64,000 bases of DNA from Coix lacryma-jobi var. lacryma-jobi (GCA_009763385.1 VDCT01000326.1:1488001-1552000), one strand, 5' to 3'. Positions 11,415-22,879 are shown, counted from the stretch's first letter. Program-made: numbers and translations. Notes: generated by a model from the sequence alone, not told the origin.

Positions 11415-12583
11415 TGTCGGTGTTTCGACCTCGGGGGTATGACACCAACTAGTAATACGATCGCGTGCTCTCTTCCTGGATGGTGATGCAAGATGACATA
11501 AGGGTTTATCCTGGTTCGGGCAAAGAAAGCCCTACGTCCAGCGGGGGAGGAGGTTCTTGTATTACTTGCACCTAAGTGCTTGTACAAGGGCAATACAAGC
11601 TCAACGAGCGTGGATGAGAGTCTGGACTCGTGTGTGTGTCGTGTGGACTCGTGTGCGTGAAGGGCACTGGTGTCCTCTTTTATAGAACAAGAGGAGGCCA
11701 GGGTTACACAGGAGTGACATGTACAACGCCCAATACGGCGAAGGGTTGGAATTCTGTCTTGTCGAGGTCACTGGAGCCGGCGTGGGGGTTGCTGTTGAGG
11801 CGTCCTTGAAGCGTGGCTTCCATCCCGGGCGCGGACGTGGAGGCGTGGCGACGTGGAGGCCGTGCAGCGCCCATTCCCGCACATACAGGATGTGGTAGGG
11901 TCCCTCCGGGTCTTGGGGTACCTGTCCTCCGATAGCATGAAAGCAGTCAGGGCTCGAGGAGCGCAGGGCCGGCCTCGAGGTGGCGCCTACGGGGGGCTCG
12001 AGCCCCCACAGGTATGGGCAAGTCCCGGAAAACCCGGCCGTACAGCGGGAATCCAGGTCTCGAGATGTGGCTCGAGTGTGCTACAGTGCAGGGTATGGCC
12101 TAACAGTGCTGTACTTGTGCCTTTTTGCCCATGCTTGTGGTGAAAACGAGGTTTGACTCTGGCCCCGGTTCACTGTGGCATACGTCGTGTAGCAGAGGAT
12201 GTGACCGGAGTAGGTGGACGCATTAAATGCGCAGTATGGGGCTGGTATCCGATGTCTGGCACTGCTCGAGGGAGGTATGATGTGTCTCGAGGGATAGGTC
12301 ACCGTGTTAGAGAGGCTCGAGGTCCCCACGTGGGGTCTCGAAGAACGGTGTACGGCTGTAGTGGGCTCGAGGCCTATGTGCCGGGGCTCGAGAGGTAGGC
12401 TATCATGAGGTGGTTGGTAAGGCTTTGGCGTGCCCGGGCTTCCTGGCGGTGGACCGGCGTTGTAGGCCTCGAGTGATTGATTTTTTAGGGGGTTAGACTA
12501 GTTAAGTCTCTTATTAATTGGTGCTCTAGGTTTAACTTATTTGTTTTGCATTGATTGAGGGTATCCTTTTTGGTCTCCCGACA
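11415..12583 (-). repeat. 5' LTR of the gypsy element (1169 bp)
   Basis: The plus-strand ends are TGTCGG and CCGACA, a perfect 6-bp inverted pair. The left end meets the primer-binding site and the right end meets ordinary flanking DNA at 12584, where the expected target duplication would be AGTTT. The LTR is rich in CTCGAG words. The other LTR lies left of the window. Confidence 0.8.
11677..11684 (-). promoter_or_regulatory. TATA box of the gypsy LTR
   Basis: The minus strand reads TATAAAAG about 265 bases before the LTR end at the primer-binding site, a usual distance for an LTR promoter. Confidence 0.6.
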
Positions 12584-13041
12584 AGTTTAGCTGGATGATG
12601 TATCCACAAACCGGCCGGCCGAGCCAGGAATTTTGCAACATCTTTTTTTTTAGGCAAAGAATTTTGCAACATCGTTCGTCACCTCGGAAACACAGGGAAT
12701 GTCAAACGGTTCACACCCAGTCTTGCACGGAAATGGGATACCAAAACCCAAACCATTTGCAAGTCAAACAACTCCCCTCAACAAACCAAACAACCCATTT
12801 CCAGCCCTGTCAACTAGTCCTATGCGTAGTTTGGATACATGGACTCCTGACATAAGAAGAGCAAATAACAGCAACCAGTTTATACTCAACTAAAAACTAG
12901 ACCATCTTTCAAATTCACACGTCTAGACAGTTTAAACTAGTCTAATGATCCAAACAGACCTGAAAATCTTCTTATTGTACGTATACCAGTAGTAAGTATG
13001 TGTATGTTAGTACTAAGTACTGAGTGTCTGAGTATACTCAG
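12584..13041. other. Intergenic DNA with a tiny T-rich insertion
   Basis: AT-rich flanking DNA of the gypsy element. GAATTTTGCAACATC occurs at 12628-12642 and again at 12659-12673 around a 16-base T-rich insert, which looks like a target duplication around a severely truncated retroposon tail. No gene seen. Confidence 0.5.
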
Positions 13042-13897
13042 AGCATCTCCAACAACTTGGTAAAAATCACTTGCTAAATCTTGAGTTTTAGCAAGTTGCT
13101 ATTTCATTTAACAAGTCAAAAAAAGATCTCTCTCCAACAAGTTGGTATTCTTACTTGGTAAAAATAGAGGATGACAGACGGGACCCGCCTGTCATTGCCT
13201 CTTTCTTCTTCCCCTTCCTCTGGTCAGCGTACCCAAGGAGGCAAGCGGCGCCGCCGATGAGGAGCAGCAGCGCGGGGTGGAGCTGGTTGCAGAGCACCCC
13301 CGGACGCAGCCGCTGGCGGCCGAGCTCCGGCGGGTTCGTGCTCAACACGTTCCGCCGCCTCGAGGAGCGGTACCTGGAGGCGCCGCCGCTCGCGGATCTG
13401 GGCTTCCGGCGGGCGCGCGCGGTGGGGCCGCTGGCTCCCATGGCCGACCGCCGACGCCGCGGGCAACCTTCTCTCGCGGAGCTCCCATGGCCGACCACCG
13501 TCAACCGCCGCCGACGAGCTCAAGGAGCGCCTGGCGTTTGGCCTCCTTCTCTCGCGGGTGCTTGAGCGAGTCCGAGAGGTCGAAGACCGCGGAGACGAGG
13601 CGGAGCTTGCGGAGGAGGAGGCCCGGGCGGTCCGCGGCGGCGACGTCGCGGAGGAGCGGGAGCGGCTCGATCGTCGGGGAGGCGGGATCGGTCGTGGAGG
13701 AGCGGGTGGAGCTCGCGCGGCCAGAATCGCGAGATAGGCACTCGGCTCCGCGCGCGGGTATATGCGCGCGCGACGGGGTTGGATAGGCAGTTGGGAAAAA
13801 TACAAAGTGGGTTTACCAAGTTGTTGGAGAGCTGTTTTTGAGTTTTTGCCAAAATTATAAGAATAGCAAGTGGATTTACCAACTTGTTGGAGATGCT
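13042..13897. mobile_element. Long-TIR DNA transposon carrying captured gene sequence
   Basis: The left end (AGCATCTCCAACAACTTGG) and the right end (CCAACTTGTTGGAGATGCT) form inverted repeats that continue imperfectly for about 100 bases on each side, with a second CTCTCCAACAA(G/C)TTGGT motif inside each arm. The arms are AT-rich, the centre (13190-13790) strongly GC-rich. The centre includes a B56 gene fragment. I see no clear target duplication, so the superfamily is undecided; Pack-type capture is the natural reading. Confidence 0.7.
13501..13720 (-). pseudogene. Captured fragment of a PP2A B56 (B') regulatory-subunit gene
   Basis: On the minus strand one frame reads EPLPLLRDVAAADRPGLLL, then RKLRLVSAVFDLSDSLKHP and REKEAKRQALLELV. 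This matches the N-terminal start of the conserved region of plant B56 (B-prime) regulatory subunits, which choose substrates and localisation for protein phosphatase 2A. Similarity stops at LLELV, followed by GGG and a TGA at 13501; the remaining roughly 400 residues of the usual protein are absent. It lies in the GC-rich centre of the transposon. The neighbouring GC-rich stretch 13200-13495 may be a second captured piece; I do not recognise it. Confidence 0.7.
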
Positions 13898-14454
13898 TTA
13901 CCCTGCTTTTGGATACTTATTGACACAAAAGAATAAAATTTGCCAAGTTTGCTGCCAGCAGTGGCAGTGCAGTAACAGTTTTTTTTTTCTCTCTCCCTTC
14001 AATAGCTGGATCTTTCACATGACGCGGTAGTATTTCAATTTTCCCTTCTTTTCCCAATTTTGCTTTGATGAGGAGCTCATGCAAAACGCACCGGGATCAT
14101 CAGAGACGACGGGTGTGCTCCTTCTTGCTGTTTCTTTAAACAACTGTAGTACTTATGTGCTAGTATATACTATACTAAAGATCCTATGATCGAAAACAAA
14201 ACCAACCCACTCTTTAATCTCTCTTTTATCTCTGTGTGTTCAGTGGTCTACGAAGATGAGGAGGATGAATTGAGGGTGATCTCCCCAGTACAGTTCAAAC
14301 AATAGTAGTTGTAGTACGTAGTAAACAGCCCAATGAATAACCAATTCCAGTGAGGGAGACGGAACGGAAGACCGAGCTCCGAGTAGCAGCAGCATAGCAG
14401 AAGAAGAATCTGATGGAACGAACCGACGACGCATTGAATGGAGTATTCGATTCA
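13898..14454. other. Intergenic DNA and 3' region of the ALP1-like gene
   Basis: Mostly AT-rich. The part next to 14454 is probably the 3' untranslated region of the minus-strand gene. No other gene seen. Confidence 0.4.
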
Positions 14455-15747
14455 TCAGAAGAATTTGGTGCCGGCTCGTCCGCTGTGGAGCAGGTTGTGC
14501 GCGATGTCGTCCCTGGCCTTGGTGGCGCCGCCGTCCGACCGCACGGGGTTCTCCGGCACCGTCTCGTCGTCGGCGATGTCGCAGCGGAGCGCGGGGTCCA
14601 TGCCCTCCCCGCGCGACTCGCAGATGTTGTGCAGCACGCAGCAGGCGCCCAGCACCACGGGGAGGTCCTGCAGCTTCACCTCCGTGCGCTTCTGCAGGCA
14701 CGCCCACCGGCCCTTGAGGCGCGCGAAGGCGTCCACGGCGACGCGCCGGACCTCCGCCACCTTCTCGTTGAAGGCGTGCTGCGCCCACGTCAGGTTGGCC
14801 TGCGCGTAGGGCGCCAGCACCCACTCCGTGAGCGGGAAGCTGGCGCCGCCCACCACCCAGGTCCCCGCCCCCATCATCCCGGCCGCCGCGCGCTGCTGCA
14901 GCGCCGACCGCTCCAGCACCTGCTCGTCGGGCATGGACCCGGGCCACCCGATGCAGACGTCGGTGAAGGCGCCGTCGGGGCCCACCACCCCTTGCAGCGT
15001 GATGGAGTAGGACGTCTTGTGGTTGCGCTCCGTGTGCCGCCGGTTGAAGTAGGCCGCCACCGACGTCTTGGGCGCGATGATGGGGATGTGGGTGGTGTAG
15101 ATGGCGCCCACCACCCCCGGGATCCCGGACTCCGCCTGGAACCGGGCCTTGAACGCGTCGGCGCCGGCGGCGTCGGGCCAGCGGAGGAAGCGCGGCATCA
15201 GGAGGCTCCGGATCGCGGCGCACACCTCCAGGACCAGCTTGTGGCAGGTGGAGATGCCCAGGCCGAAGCGCTTGGACACGAGGCGGAGCGGCTCCCCCGT
15301 CGCGAGCCGCCACACGCACACCGCCACGCGCTGCCGGACGGGGATGGCGGCGCGGAGCGCCGTGTCCTCCTTGGCCACCGCGGTGCCCAGCGCGTCGCAG
15401 AGCATCGCGAAGGTGGCGCGACCCATCCGGAAGGCGGCGCGGCCCGCGGCGGCGCCGGGCGCGGACGACGACGACGACCCTGGTCCTCCTCCGCCCTCGC
15501 CCCCGCCGGTCACCTCCTCCTCCTCTTCCTCTTCCTCTTCGTCGTCTCCGTCCTGTCCCGCCTGCTGCAGAGGCCGGCTGAGCTGGAAGAGGGGGAGCTC
15601 CGGGCGCGGGGCGTCGTTGACGTCCAGCGAGGTGAGCACGCTGGTGGCGGGCCTCCTCTTGCTGCTACTGGCCTGTCCGTCGGCGGCGTCCCCCTCGTCG
15701 CCGCCGCGCTTCCGGCGCCGGCTCGTCGTCGTCGTCGTCTTGGGCAT
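14455..15747 (-). CDS. ALP1/HARBI1-like protein, a probable domesticated Harbinger transposase
   Basis: A single open frame of 430 residues. The N-terminus (1-100) is basic then acidic and low in complexity. From about 105 to 180 is the helix-turn-helix part (RMGRATFAMLCDAL, VSKRFGLGISTCHK). From about 205 to 400 is the DDE_4 nuclease fold (GAIYTTHIPIIAPK, TDVCIGWPGSMPDEQVL, FARLKGRWACLQKR, GACCVLHNICE). The first catalytic Asp, normally in a GAIDxTH motif, is Tyr here, and the third acidic residue (usually Glu before the FGRLKGR-like motif) is Asp. It therefore probably cannot cut DNA. Plant relatives such as ALP1 act with chromatin complexes. No terminal repeats of a host transposon are evident, which fits a domesticated gene. 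Confidence 0.85.
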   Translation of the reverse strand: MPKTTTTTSRRRKRGGDEGDAADGQASSSKRRPATSVLTSLDVNDAPRPELPLFQLSRPLQQAGQDGDDEEEEEEEEEVTGGGEGGGGPGSSSSSAPGAAAGRAAFRMGRATFAMLCDALGTAVAKEDTALRAAIPVRQRVAVCVWRLATGEPLRLVSKRFGLGISTCHKLVLEVCAAIRSLLMPRFLRWPDAAGADAFKARFQAESGIPGVVGAIYTTHIPIIAPKTSVAAYFNRRHTERNHKTSYSITLQGVVGPDGAFTDVCIGWPGSMPDEQVLERSALQQRAAAGMMGAGTWVVGGASFPLTEWVLAPYAQANLTWAQHAFNEKVAEVRRVAVDAFARLKGRWACLQKRTEVKLQDLPVVLGACCVLHNICESRGEGMDPALRCDIADDETVPENPVRSDGGATKARDDIAHNLLHSGRAGTKFF

Positions 15748-17227
15748 CGCGGGCGCGCGGCCTGCTGGGAATTGGAATTTGGAAGGGAGGATGGGATTGG
15801 GTTCGGAACTCGGAAGGGAGGGAGGTGGAGGTGGAAATGGTCGTCGTCTCCGCTCCGCAGCAGGTAACGGGTAGGCAGGAGCTAGGAGGAGCAGGAGTTG
15901 GAGAGGAGAGGACGACCGCGCCGCGCTGGCCTGGCCTGGCCTGGCTGGGGTCGGAGACCGGAGCGGGTTGGGTTAGGTGGGTGTGAGCGCGCGCGAGGAG
16001 GAAGAGGAGCAGCAGCAAGCAAGAGGAGGAGGAGGAGGAGCAGGCGCACGGGGACATCGCTGTCGGCCCGAGCCAGACTAGTGTGGAAGGGGGGAGCTGA
16101 GACCTCCCTCTCCCTGGATGGTTTTGGAGCGTGCGACGGCGACGGCGAGTGCGTGCATGGGTGTAAACGCCCGGGCGCCGCGGCGGCGCGGCGACGACGG
16201 CTGGCAGTGGCATCCAGTGAGTTACTGCTTGCTTCTCTTCTCTTGAGAAATCGGGCAATGAATTCGGGTTGCGAGCGGCTGAGCTGGAAGAGAGTATCTT
16301 ATCTATCAAATTGTTGCCAATTTCGGAGTGAAATTGCCGGTTTCAATTGCACCACCAAAGAAGTCCTTGCCAATGCCAGCCAGCTCCTGATGATATCTTC
16401 ACAATTTATGATCCCACAAACAAACAACATTATTCTGCATTCTGCACACACGTTTTGCACCACCTAAGATAGGAGTAGATTTATAGGTCTGTTTGGCCAA
16501 TCGAAATATATGTGAAAGCTTTGCTTTTCTCAATTTCATCTAATAAATCTTACAAAAATTTCACAGGAAATTCTGCATTCGAAACAGGGCCTGTAAACAC
16601 ATGGGAGACTTTAAGCTCGAATTTCCCACAATTTGCGCTACGGGCTACGGCGCGATTATAAAATCAATTTGCCGCATCCGGCTCGATGCTAAGTGCAAGG
16701 GGTCAAGGTCGGGTTTCATTCGCATTTCGCAGCTGTTATTCCAAGGGATGGCCAGTAGGTAGCTGCAAGTCACTCTCCAGAACCAGAATGTTTTAAAACA
16801 CATTCCACGGGAAAAAGGCGTCTGCACCACAAACCCAGACCATAGCTAGTTCCACATTCCATTTTTCAACTTAACAATCCAAAATCGAGTTACTTATTTC
16901 ACATGGCTTTTATTGTAAATAAATAAATCCAACAGCCAACTGCTACCGACACAGGTTATCCACAAAGGCTTTTTACAAGGCACTCCCAAGGGAAATAGGT
17001 GGTCCAGAGAGCAGAGCCGCCCTTCTTCAGCCATTCCATAGGTTCCACAGAAACTACATTATTGATCGGCTGATCTCTCACTGATGTGAATTACTACAGG
17101 ATCACATGAACCGTTAAATCAACAAAGAATTGGCGTATCGCAAGTAATATACACGATCATTTCGCTTGGTTTCAATAGCTGCTTCGAAATATTGCCTGGG
17201 CCACAAACAGCTAGGAACATACTGGTC
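15748..17227. other. Promoter/5' region of the ALP1-like gene and 3' region of V-ATPase C
   Basis: 15748 to about 16300 is GC-rich and probably holds the 5' untranslated region and promoter of the ALP1-like gene; it includes a short CCTGG tandem near 15930. 16486-16590 has weak inverted ends (GTCTGTTTGG and CGAAACAGGGC) and may be an old MITE. 16900-17227 is probably 3' UTR of V-ATPase subunit C. No gene seen. Confidence 0.4.
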
Positions 17228-20200
17228 TCAGACAAAATTTATGGTGAAGGAGACGTAAGGGTGCGCCTCTGTTTCACCTCCGAGACCGGCGACGCCTACA
17301 TCGTCTTCGGATTTCCAATAAAGACTGCGTTTCAAACGTTGTGTTAGGGGGAAACAACACCAACATGTGACTCAGAATCCAATGGACCGCAACCCAAAAC
17401 ACTGAATTACCTATGGGCATTGCCACAGAGCTCCTCTAAGATGCTCCTTACTTTCTTCTCACTCTTTGTAGATGGTGCAAGAACAGCAGACTGATGCAAA
17501 ACATATGATCAGACAAGAAGTGGAAGTATAATATTCACCATCATAAACAACAGTCTGAGCGAATTACCAGGAATGATGGCGGCAGACCATATCTAAGAAT
17601 GCTCTCTACAAAGATACGCACAGCACAAAAATGCATCCAGGAACTGAATACCTGTACAATAATAATTACAGTTCACAAGCAAGAAATGAGATACATGAGA
17701 GAAAGAAGGCAAAACAAATTCAGCAAACCTAACCACACCAAGAAAGCATTTGATTCAAAATACTACGGGCATGTTGACTGAAGCAACCATCAACGACATG
17801 TGCCCCACTAATATTAAACACCTAGCCAAGGCTCGGTAAAATTAAGAGTTTTGTGACCTTTCTAAAGCCAACAAAAAGCAGGATAGTAGTTTTTCTGCTT
17901 TATTACGACTTTCCAAGAATTGGAGTTCCATATCCAGCAGAGCTTATATAATGCCATAATAAGGCCTACCATTCATAGCTTTAACTAACAAATGGCGATG
18001 CATCATAATCTGACTTAAAACTTTGTGATCAATGCATTACCACCATACGAATTTGCCAATCACAAGGTTGTACCAGTGAAATATTAACATAAATCAAAAA
18101 GCAGTTCCAGAATGCCAGAGTCAGGACTCACAACAAATGTCCTTACTTAAAGTTTCAATAAGAGAAACCTATCCATTCTAATGCAAATGAAGAAAATAAT
18201 GACAGGAAACATTAACGGCATAATATCTTCCATAAAAACATTCCTAAAATTTTCATTCAACATTACTGACACTTGCAGCACAAACATAACCAATAGAATC
18301 TTTAAGGAAAGAAATACAGTTGTCGGTAGGACCATTTGAATATGTAGGAAGAGACAAGTACCTCGCTGTAGCTGGCATAACACCATTGAAGAAGAGAGGT
18401 CCTCATAGCTTCTTGGTCTTGCAGTAGCTTCTCCATCTCCTGCTTCCGACTTTCCTGTGCTTCAGGACTGTACTCAAAATCACGAACCTGGAATCAAATG
18501 ACAGAAAACTTAGAGGATGACAAAAGACTAAAGCAGGACAGCCAGATTAATGTAAAATGTAAACATAAGACTCAAGGAAACCTTACCTGAAAACCCTTCT
18601 CGCGAGCACGGACCTTAAAGTTGTCAACAACCTTAGCAAACAGTGTTACAGTGTAGAGAGCATATTCGTTGTCTTCATAAAGCTTTTTAGATGACCTAGG
18701 TACCTATGGAATTATCAGTTAGCTCATATGAATGGGGCAGTCAAATCAAGTATGAATATAAGGAAATCAAGGACACAATTTAGTCAACCTTGGCAGCTTT
18801 TAATTAAAGTAAGATTCTCCTAAGGATAATTAAAACATCATTCAATTCTCTTTAAGATGAAAGTTAAAAGAAAAACATGTCAATTTGGGAGGATCTAACA
18901 ACAAGCTGAAGAGCATGATAAATAAAGAGCGCAATAAAAAAAAAACCTTACCACAAATGTGTCAAGTGTCTCATAGCTTGACAACCAGTCCTTTTGGGAG
19001 TACTTTGGAACAATTGCAAGAAGTGTCACAAGATGTTCCGAGGTGATCATATCCTCTGGTTTTACCAGATTGGAAAGATCACGAACCGCTAAGCTTTCAC
19101 ACAATAAAAAGACAAAACTAATTAGTATAGGAAAAACAACAGATAAATGAGTACATCATCCAGTTCCACTCTCCTGTTCCTTTTACAATAAACAAGAAAG
19201 GAAATGAATAATTGTCTCGGCATCAAGCACTTCCTCTAGAGTCCACAAACACAAGCATGGCAATGCATTTACCTCCCACTTTGCTTTCTGTTGATCGCAC
19301 TAAGCTGGCTCCTTACATTATTATATTCCGCTGCTCGAACCTAGGGAAGAGAGCATATTTCAGAAGTTGTGAACTAAAAGTTCAACATAAAAGTTATTGA
19401 CCAGATGTATTAGTACAGCAAAAACGAGTCATAAAATTGAGGCCAAAGCAAAAAAAATCACAGGCAGAGATCCAAATGGCATTTTAGCTGAGAAACACGA
19501 ATTTTCTTTGTCCTGACAAAATCTTGGATCAATGGTTTCTCGTCACTTTGCATCCTAGTGGTTCCGTAAATCTGTATCAGAAGCATGTGGCAACTAACTA
19601 TATGCTAGGACAAGTGGCAGTAGATCTAATAATCGAGCAAACAGAACAACATATGTTGTGATAACGGTAAATTGACATGAAAGCAAGCAAAATCCCCTAG
19701 AATGCACTGGCAACTGTGCTGAGCTCCTTTGAAATTTACACGTTTGGGAAACAAGTATAAACATGGCCACTCCCACTTCTTATACATATATGTGTATGAT
19801 TGTATATACTTTAGCTGTGAAGTCTGAAGAGCCAACGCTAGTAGATAAACTATCCGCAAGTCCAGCTAATGAATTGATGTTGCTATACCAGCAACAAATT
19901 GGGGTACGACAGGACAGGACAGGACAGGACAGGACAGGACACAAAAAATGATAAGCAAAGAGGAGTGGAGCTGTGTGATACTAAGACGTGCAAACAAACC
20001 TTCATATCATCCTCAATCTTGGCAACCTGTGACTGGATGTTGCCGACGATCTCCTTGAGCGGAGACATTGTGGGGTACTTGCCCTCATCCCACAGGAACC
20101 TGCACGCGCAACCAACACAAAAGCTTTTAGGCTAAACAGAACATTCATCCGATCGGTTGGGCAGTCTGAGCTGGGACGGTATAGCAGTTAGCAGCAGACC

Positions 20201-20743
20201 TGGTGAGATAGGTGTCGACGGGGACGCCATCGACGGTGAGGGTCCCACTCTCGACCCCTCCGGCGCGCTCGAGGTCCTCGATCTGCCTCCGGATCTTGTG
20301 TGACACGCCCTCCACGAAGACATTGGACTGTGGGCAGGGTATGGAAACGAACACATTGAATGAGAGGCTAGTGCTCGGGGAGAGGGGGAGAACAAAGGAG
20401 ATCGAGATCGAGATCGAGATCGTGCGGGAAGCGAAGGCGGGGAACCTTGACGAGGTCGTCGCTGAGGGCGAGGAGCGAATCGAGGGTGCCGACGCGGAGA
20501 TCCGGAACGTTGAACTGCGCGGGCAGCGGAGACGGTGAGGCGACGCGAGGTTAAATTCCGGTGGGAGAGGGAGAGGGAGAGGGAGAGGGGGAGGGGGAGG
20601 GGTCGGAGAGGATCGCTTACGCGGTAGAGCGGAGTGTCGAAGGAGTGGCGGGAGATGGAATCCTGGAGGCGCGACCAGAGGGAGCTGGCGGTGGCGCCGG
20701 GCGACTGCACGGGCAGCGACACGATCCAGTAGCGTGTCGCCAT
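17228..20743 (-). CDS. VHA-C: V-type proton ATPase subunit C (DET3-type)
   Basis: Subunit C links the V1 and V0 sectors of the vacuolar proton pump and controls their assembly; the Arabidopsis homologue is DET3. Eleven exons read: 20743-20621, 20514-20446, 20327-20200, 20099-20000, 19340-19273, 19093-18952, 18703-18587, 18487-18362, 17651-17568, 17490-17411 and 17324-17228. They total 1134 bases, 377 residues, the normal plant length. The start MATRYWIVSLPVQ and the end EAHPYVSFTINFV are typical, with VSHKIRRQIEDLER, SLAVRDLSNLVKPEDM, SSKKLYEDNEYALYTVTLF and SSWMHFCAVR between. All junctions are GT-AG and all phases close. The gene looks intact. Confidence 0.93.
19907..19941. repeat. (AGGAC)n microsatellite in a V-ATPase C intron
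   Basis: About seven tandem copies of a five-base unit in the intron between exons 4 and 5. Confidence 0.85.
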
Positions 20744-22879
20744 GGGCGCCGGCGGTGATGCTCGGGGGAGGAGGCGGTGGTTTGGTTCGTGCGATCTGGT
20801 TGACGCAGGAGCTCGGTTCCGAGTTCCGACCCGCCTGCTTCGCGATGGAGGAGGAGATGGAGATGGAGATGCAGTCTGCACCTGCACGGATCAGGATTCA
20901 CAGAGGAGCAGGACAGGTCGGATTCTGCCATGTGGGGCCCATATGTCGGTCCGTGAAGTGCTGGTTCTTTATTTCTTTTGCGAGTAGTAGTAGTACAGTA
21001 CTAGCCAGATCACCGTTAAAAAACCTTGAGGTTTTGTTCGATTCCATCACATCGGAGCCATAGTTTGAATTTAGTTTATTTTCTTATGCTTTAAGATCCT
21101 GCTAAAGTCAGGAACGAAAACAACCAGATCAATTGAATCCTTTTGATTCACTCATTACTGGTTTAGAATAGTTCCTCACCCTATTTCAATCCGACGGAAG
21201 TGAACAACTTTGAGAAAATCCCTACCTAAATATTTTATTATCATTATATAAGAAGAAAGATGACAAATCTCAGTTACGCTCTGTTTGGTAGGGATTTAAA
21301 TTCTCGTAGAAACGTTTCAGATTTGATAGTCTAAAGAAACTCCAATGACTTGAATCAAAACCACTAAACTATTTTGTTGCAGAATCAGAATCACTGTGAA
21401 CCCACGGCTTTACCGGATTCACATTCGTAGAGAAAAAAAAAACATGAATTACTTGGAACCGATTGTGTGCTATTTGGCATGAATTATTTGGTTCCACGGA
21501 TAACGAATCAGAATTGCTGAACCGTTTTGTTGCAGAATTAGAATGGGATCCCAATTAGAATCACTAGGAAAACACAGTTTTACTGATTCATATTCATAGG
21601 CAGAAAAACCTGAATCACTTGGAATCACGTGTGTGCTGTTGACGAATTCTTTGGTTCCATTCCCGGCAAGAATCGTTTCCAAATGGCGCTTAAATAGCAC
21701 ATCGGCCTTTTCCCATTAGAACAGAGAACCGAACTCTTTTTTTTTTGCGACTAGAGAACCGAACTCCTAATGTAGGTCACACAACAGCTTCTCTATTTTT
21801 TGTGCTACACGCATGTTCTCAAAATTCTGTAATTAGCGCACTTTCTAGATCGATCATCCGTCTTAAATCCATGCCATCCGATAAAAAATATTTATATACA
21901 TTCAAAATATGCAACACCAAAAAATGCAATACCAACATATGTTAGTTTGAACTTACCGACCGACTTATCAATTATACTTTGTCTTATTCTCTTTTACATA
22001 ACACTACTAAAACAGCCGAAAATCAGTCGTGAATAAGTTTAAGCGAGCAGAGCCATCTAGATCGCCAAAATTTAGACCAAAACTGTAAATCATATGGAAT
22101 TTTGTTATTAAGCCTGGCCGCAAGATTCTTTCCCCAATTGCCAGTTGCGCTTCATTTCTTGGACAATATTTAGCCAAGCATGCGTCCAATAATATAGTTT
22201 TTATTACAGAAATGAGAATCAGTTCATTATTAATAAACGAAGAATAATATAGGAATTAGCGTTCAGGTGAAAACCACAATTCGTTTTCTTTTAACCTCGT
22301 GCACGTCGAATAACTAAAGACCTGTCTCAACGATTTGTTCAACCTAACTCATAAATCATGACAACATAATTTGACATTTTAAAAATAGTCACACACAAGT
22401 ATGGTAGCTATATTTTTTTTTATTAAATTAGCGACAACATTTTCAAAATTTGAAGCAACTGTTGCACTCAAAACTTTACAATTATATACAGCTCACATAC
22501 TAATGTGAGCCCTGTATGCAAAATCCGTCCATTGTCCTCCTAATAGACATTAGACATTTGCAATAAAAAGATAGATGAATTAATGGCAGTGGCACTGCTT
22601 GACACAAAGATTTCATCTGTTGTTGAAGAATATAGCCCCGCAAGCTATCACCACAGTTGCAGCACGCACTCCCTGCGCACATCAGATAACATTCGTAATG
22701 AGTACAAGACTACAAGTCCATCATCTTTTTCCCATGTAAAACTAACAGCAAACTCTATCAGAAACAAACTTCCCAGTTCCCAACAAGACTCGCCTGAATT
22801 ATCAGCCACCCATTTATCATCGGGAAACCACCGCTTTGAGTTTGAGCAGCGGCAATGGATTCGTCGCTTTTGTTCTGCT
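20744..22879. other. Intergenic region upstream of V-ATPase C
   Basis: 20744-20960 is probably the promoter and 5' UTR of V-ATPase C. 21372-21660 holds two diverged tandem copies of a unit of about 155 bases. 21723-21766 has AGAGAACCGAACTC twice around a 16-base T-rich insert. 21900-22880 is AT-rich; its right part is probably the 3' UTR of the repeat-protein gene. No gene seen. Confidence 0.45.
21372..21660. repeat. Two diverged tandem copies of a ~155-base unit
   Basis: Both copies begin TTTTGTTGCAGAAT (21372 and 21524) and end TTTGGTTCCA (about 21497 and 21660), with similar middles such as TGAATyACTTGGAA. The whole may be part of a MITE. Confidence 0.6.

Larger units (their letters stand above)
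2689..12583 (-). mobile_element. Ty3/gypsy (Tat-like) retrotransposon, internally deleted, interrupted by the copia element
   Basis: Read on the minus strand: LTR (12583-11415), primer-binding site, gag, a shortened pol with RNase H and integrase, then a gene on the opposite strand (2689-6234). An extra antisense gene between integrase and the 3' LTR is known for some plant Tat-lineage elements. The 3' LTR is not in the window because the copia insertion cuts the element at 2689. Multiple stops and frameshifts show it is dead. CTCGAG and GTCGAG words are very frequent throughout. Confidence 0.8.

Noticed and set aside
9890..11442. Several plus-strand open frames of 80-190 codons
   Set aside because: They oppose the gypsy gag and show no domain; composition shadows.
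13224..13805. 193-codon minus-strand frame as an intact gene
   Set aside because: It is not the frame carrying the B56 similarity and lies within a transposon.
14413..15867. 484-codon plus-strand open frame
   Set aside because: It lies antisense to the ALP1-like gene, whose protein matches a known family; GC-rich composition explains the shadow frame.
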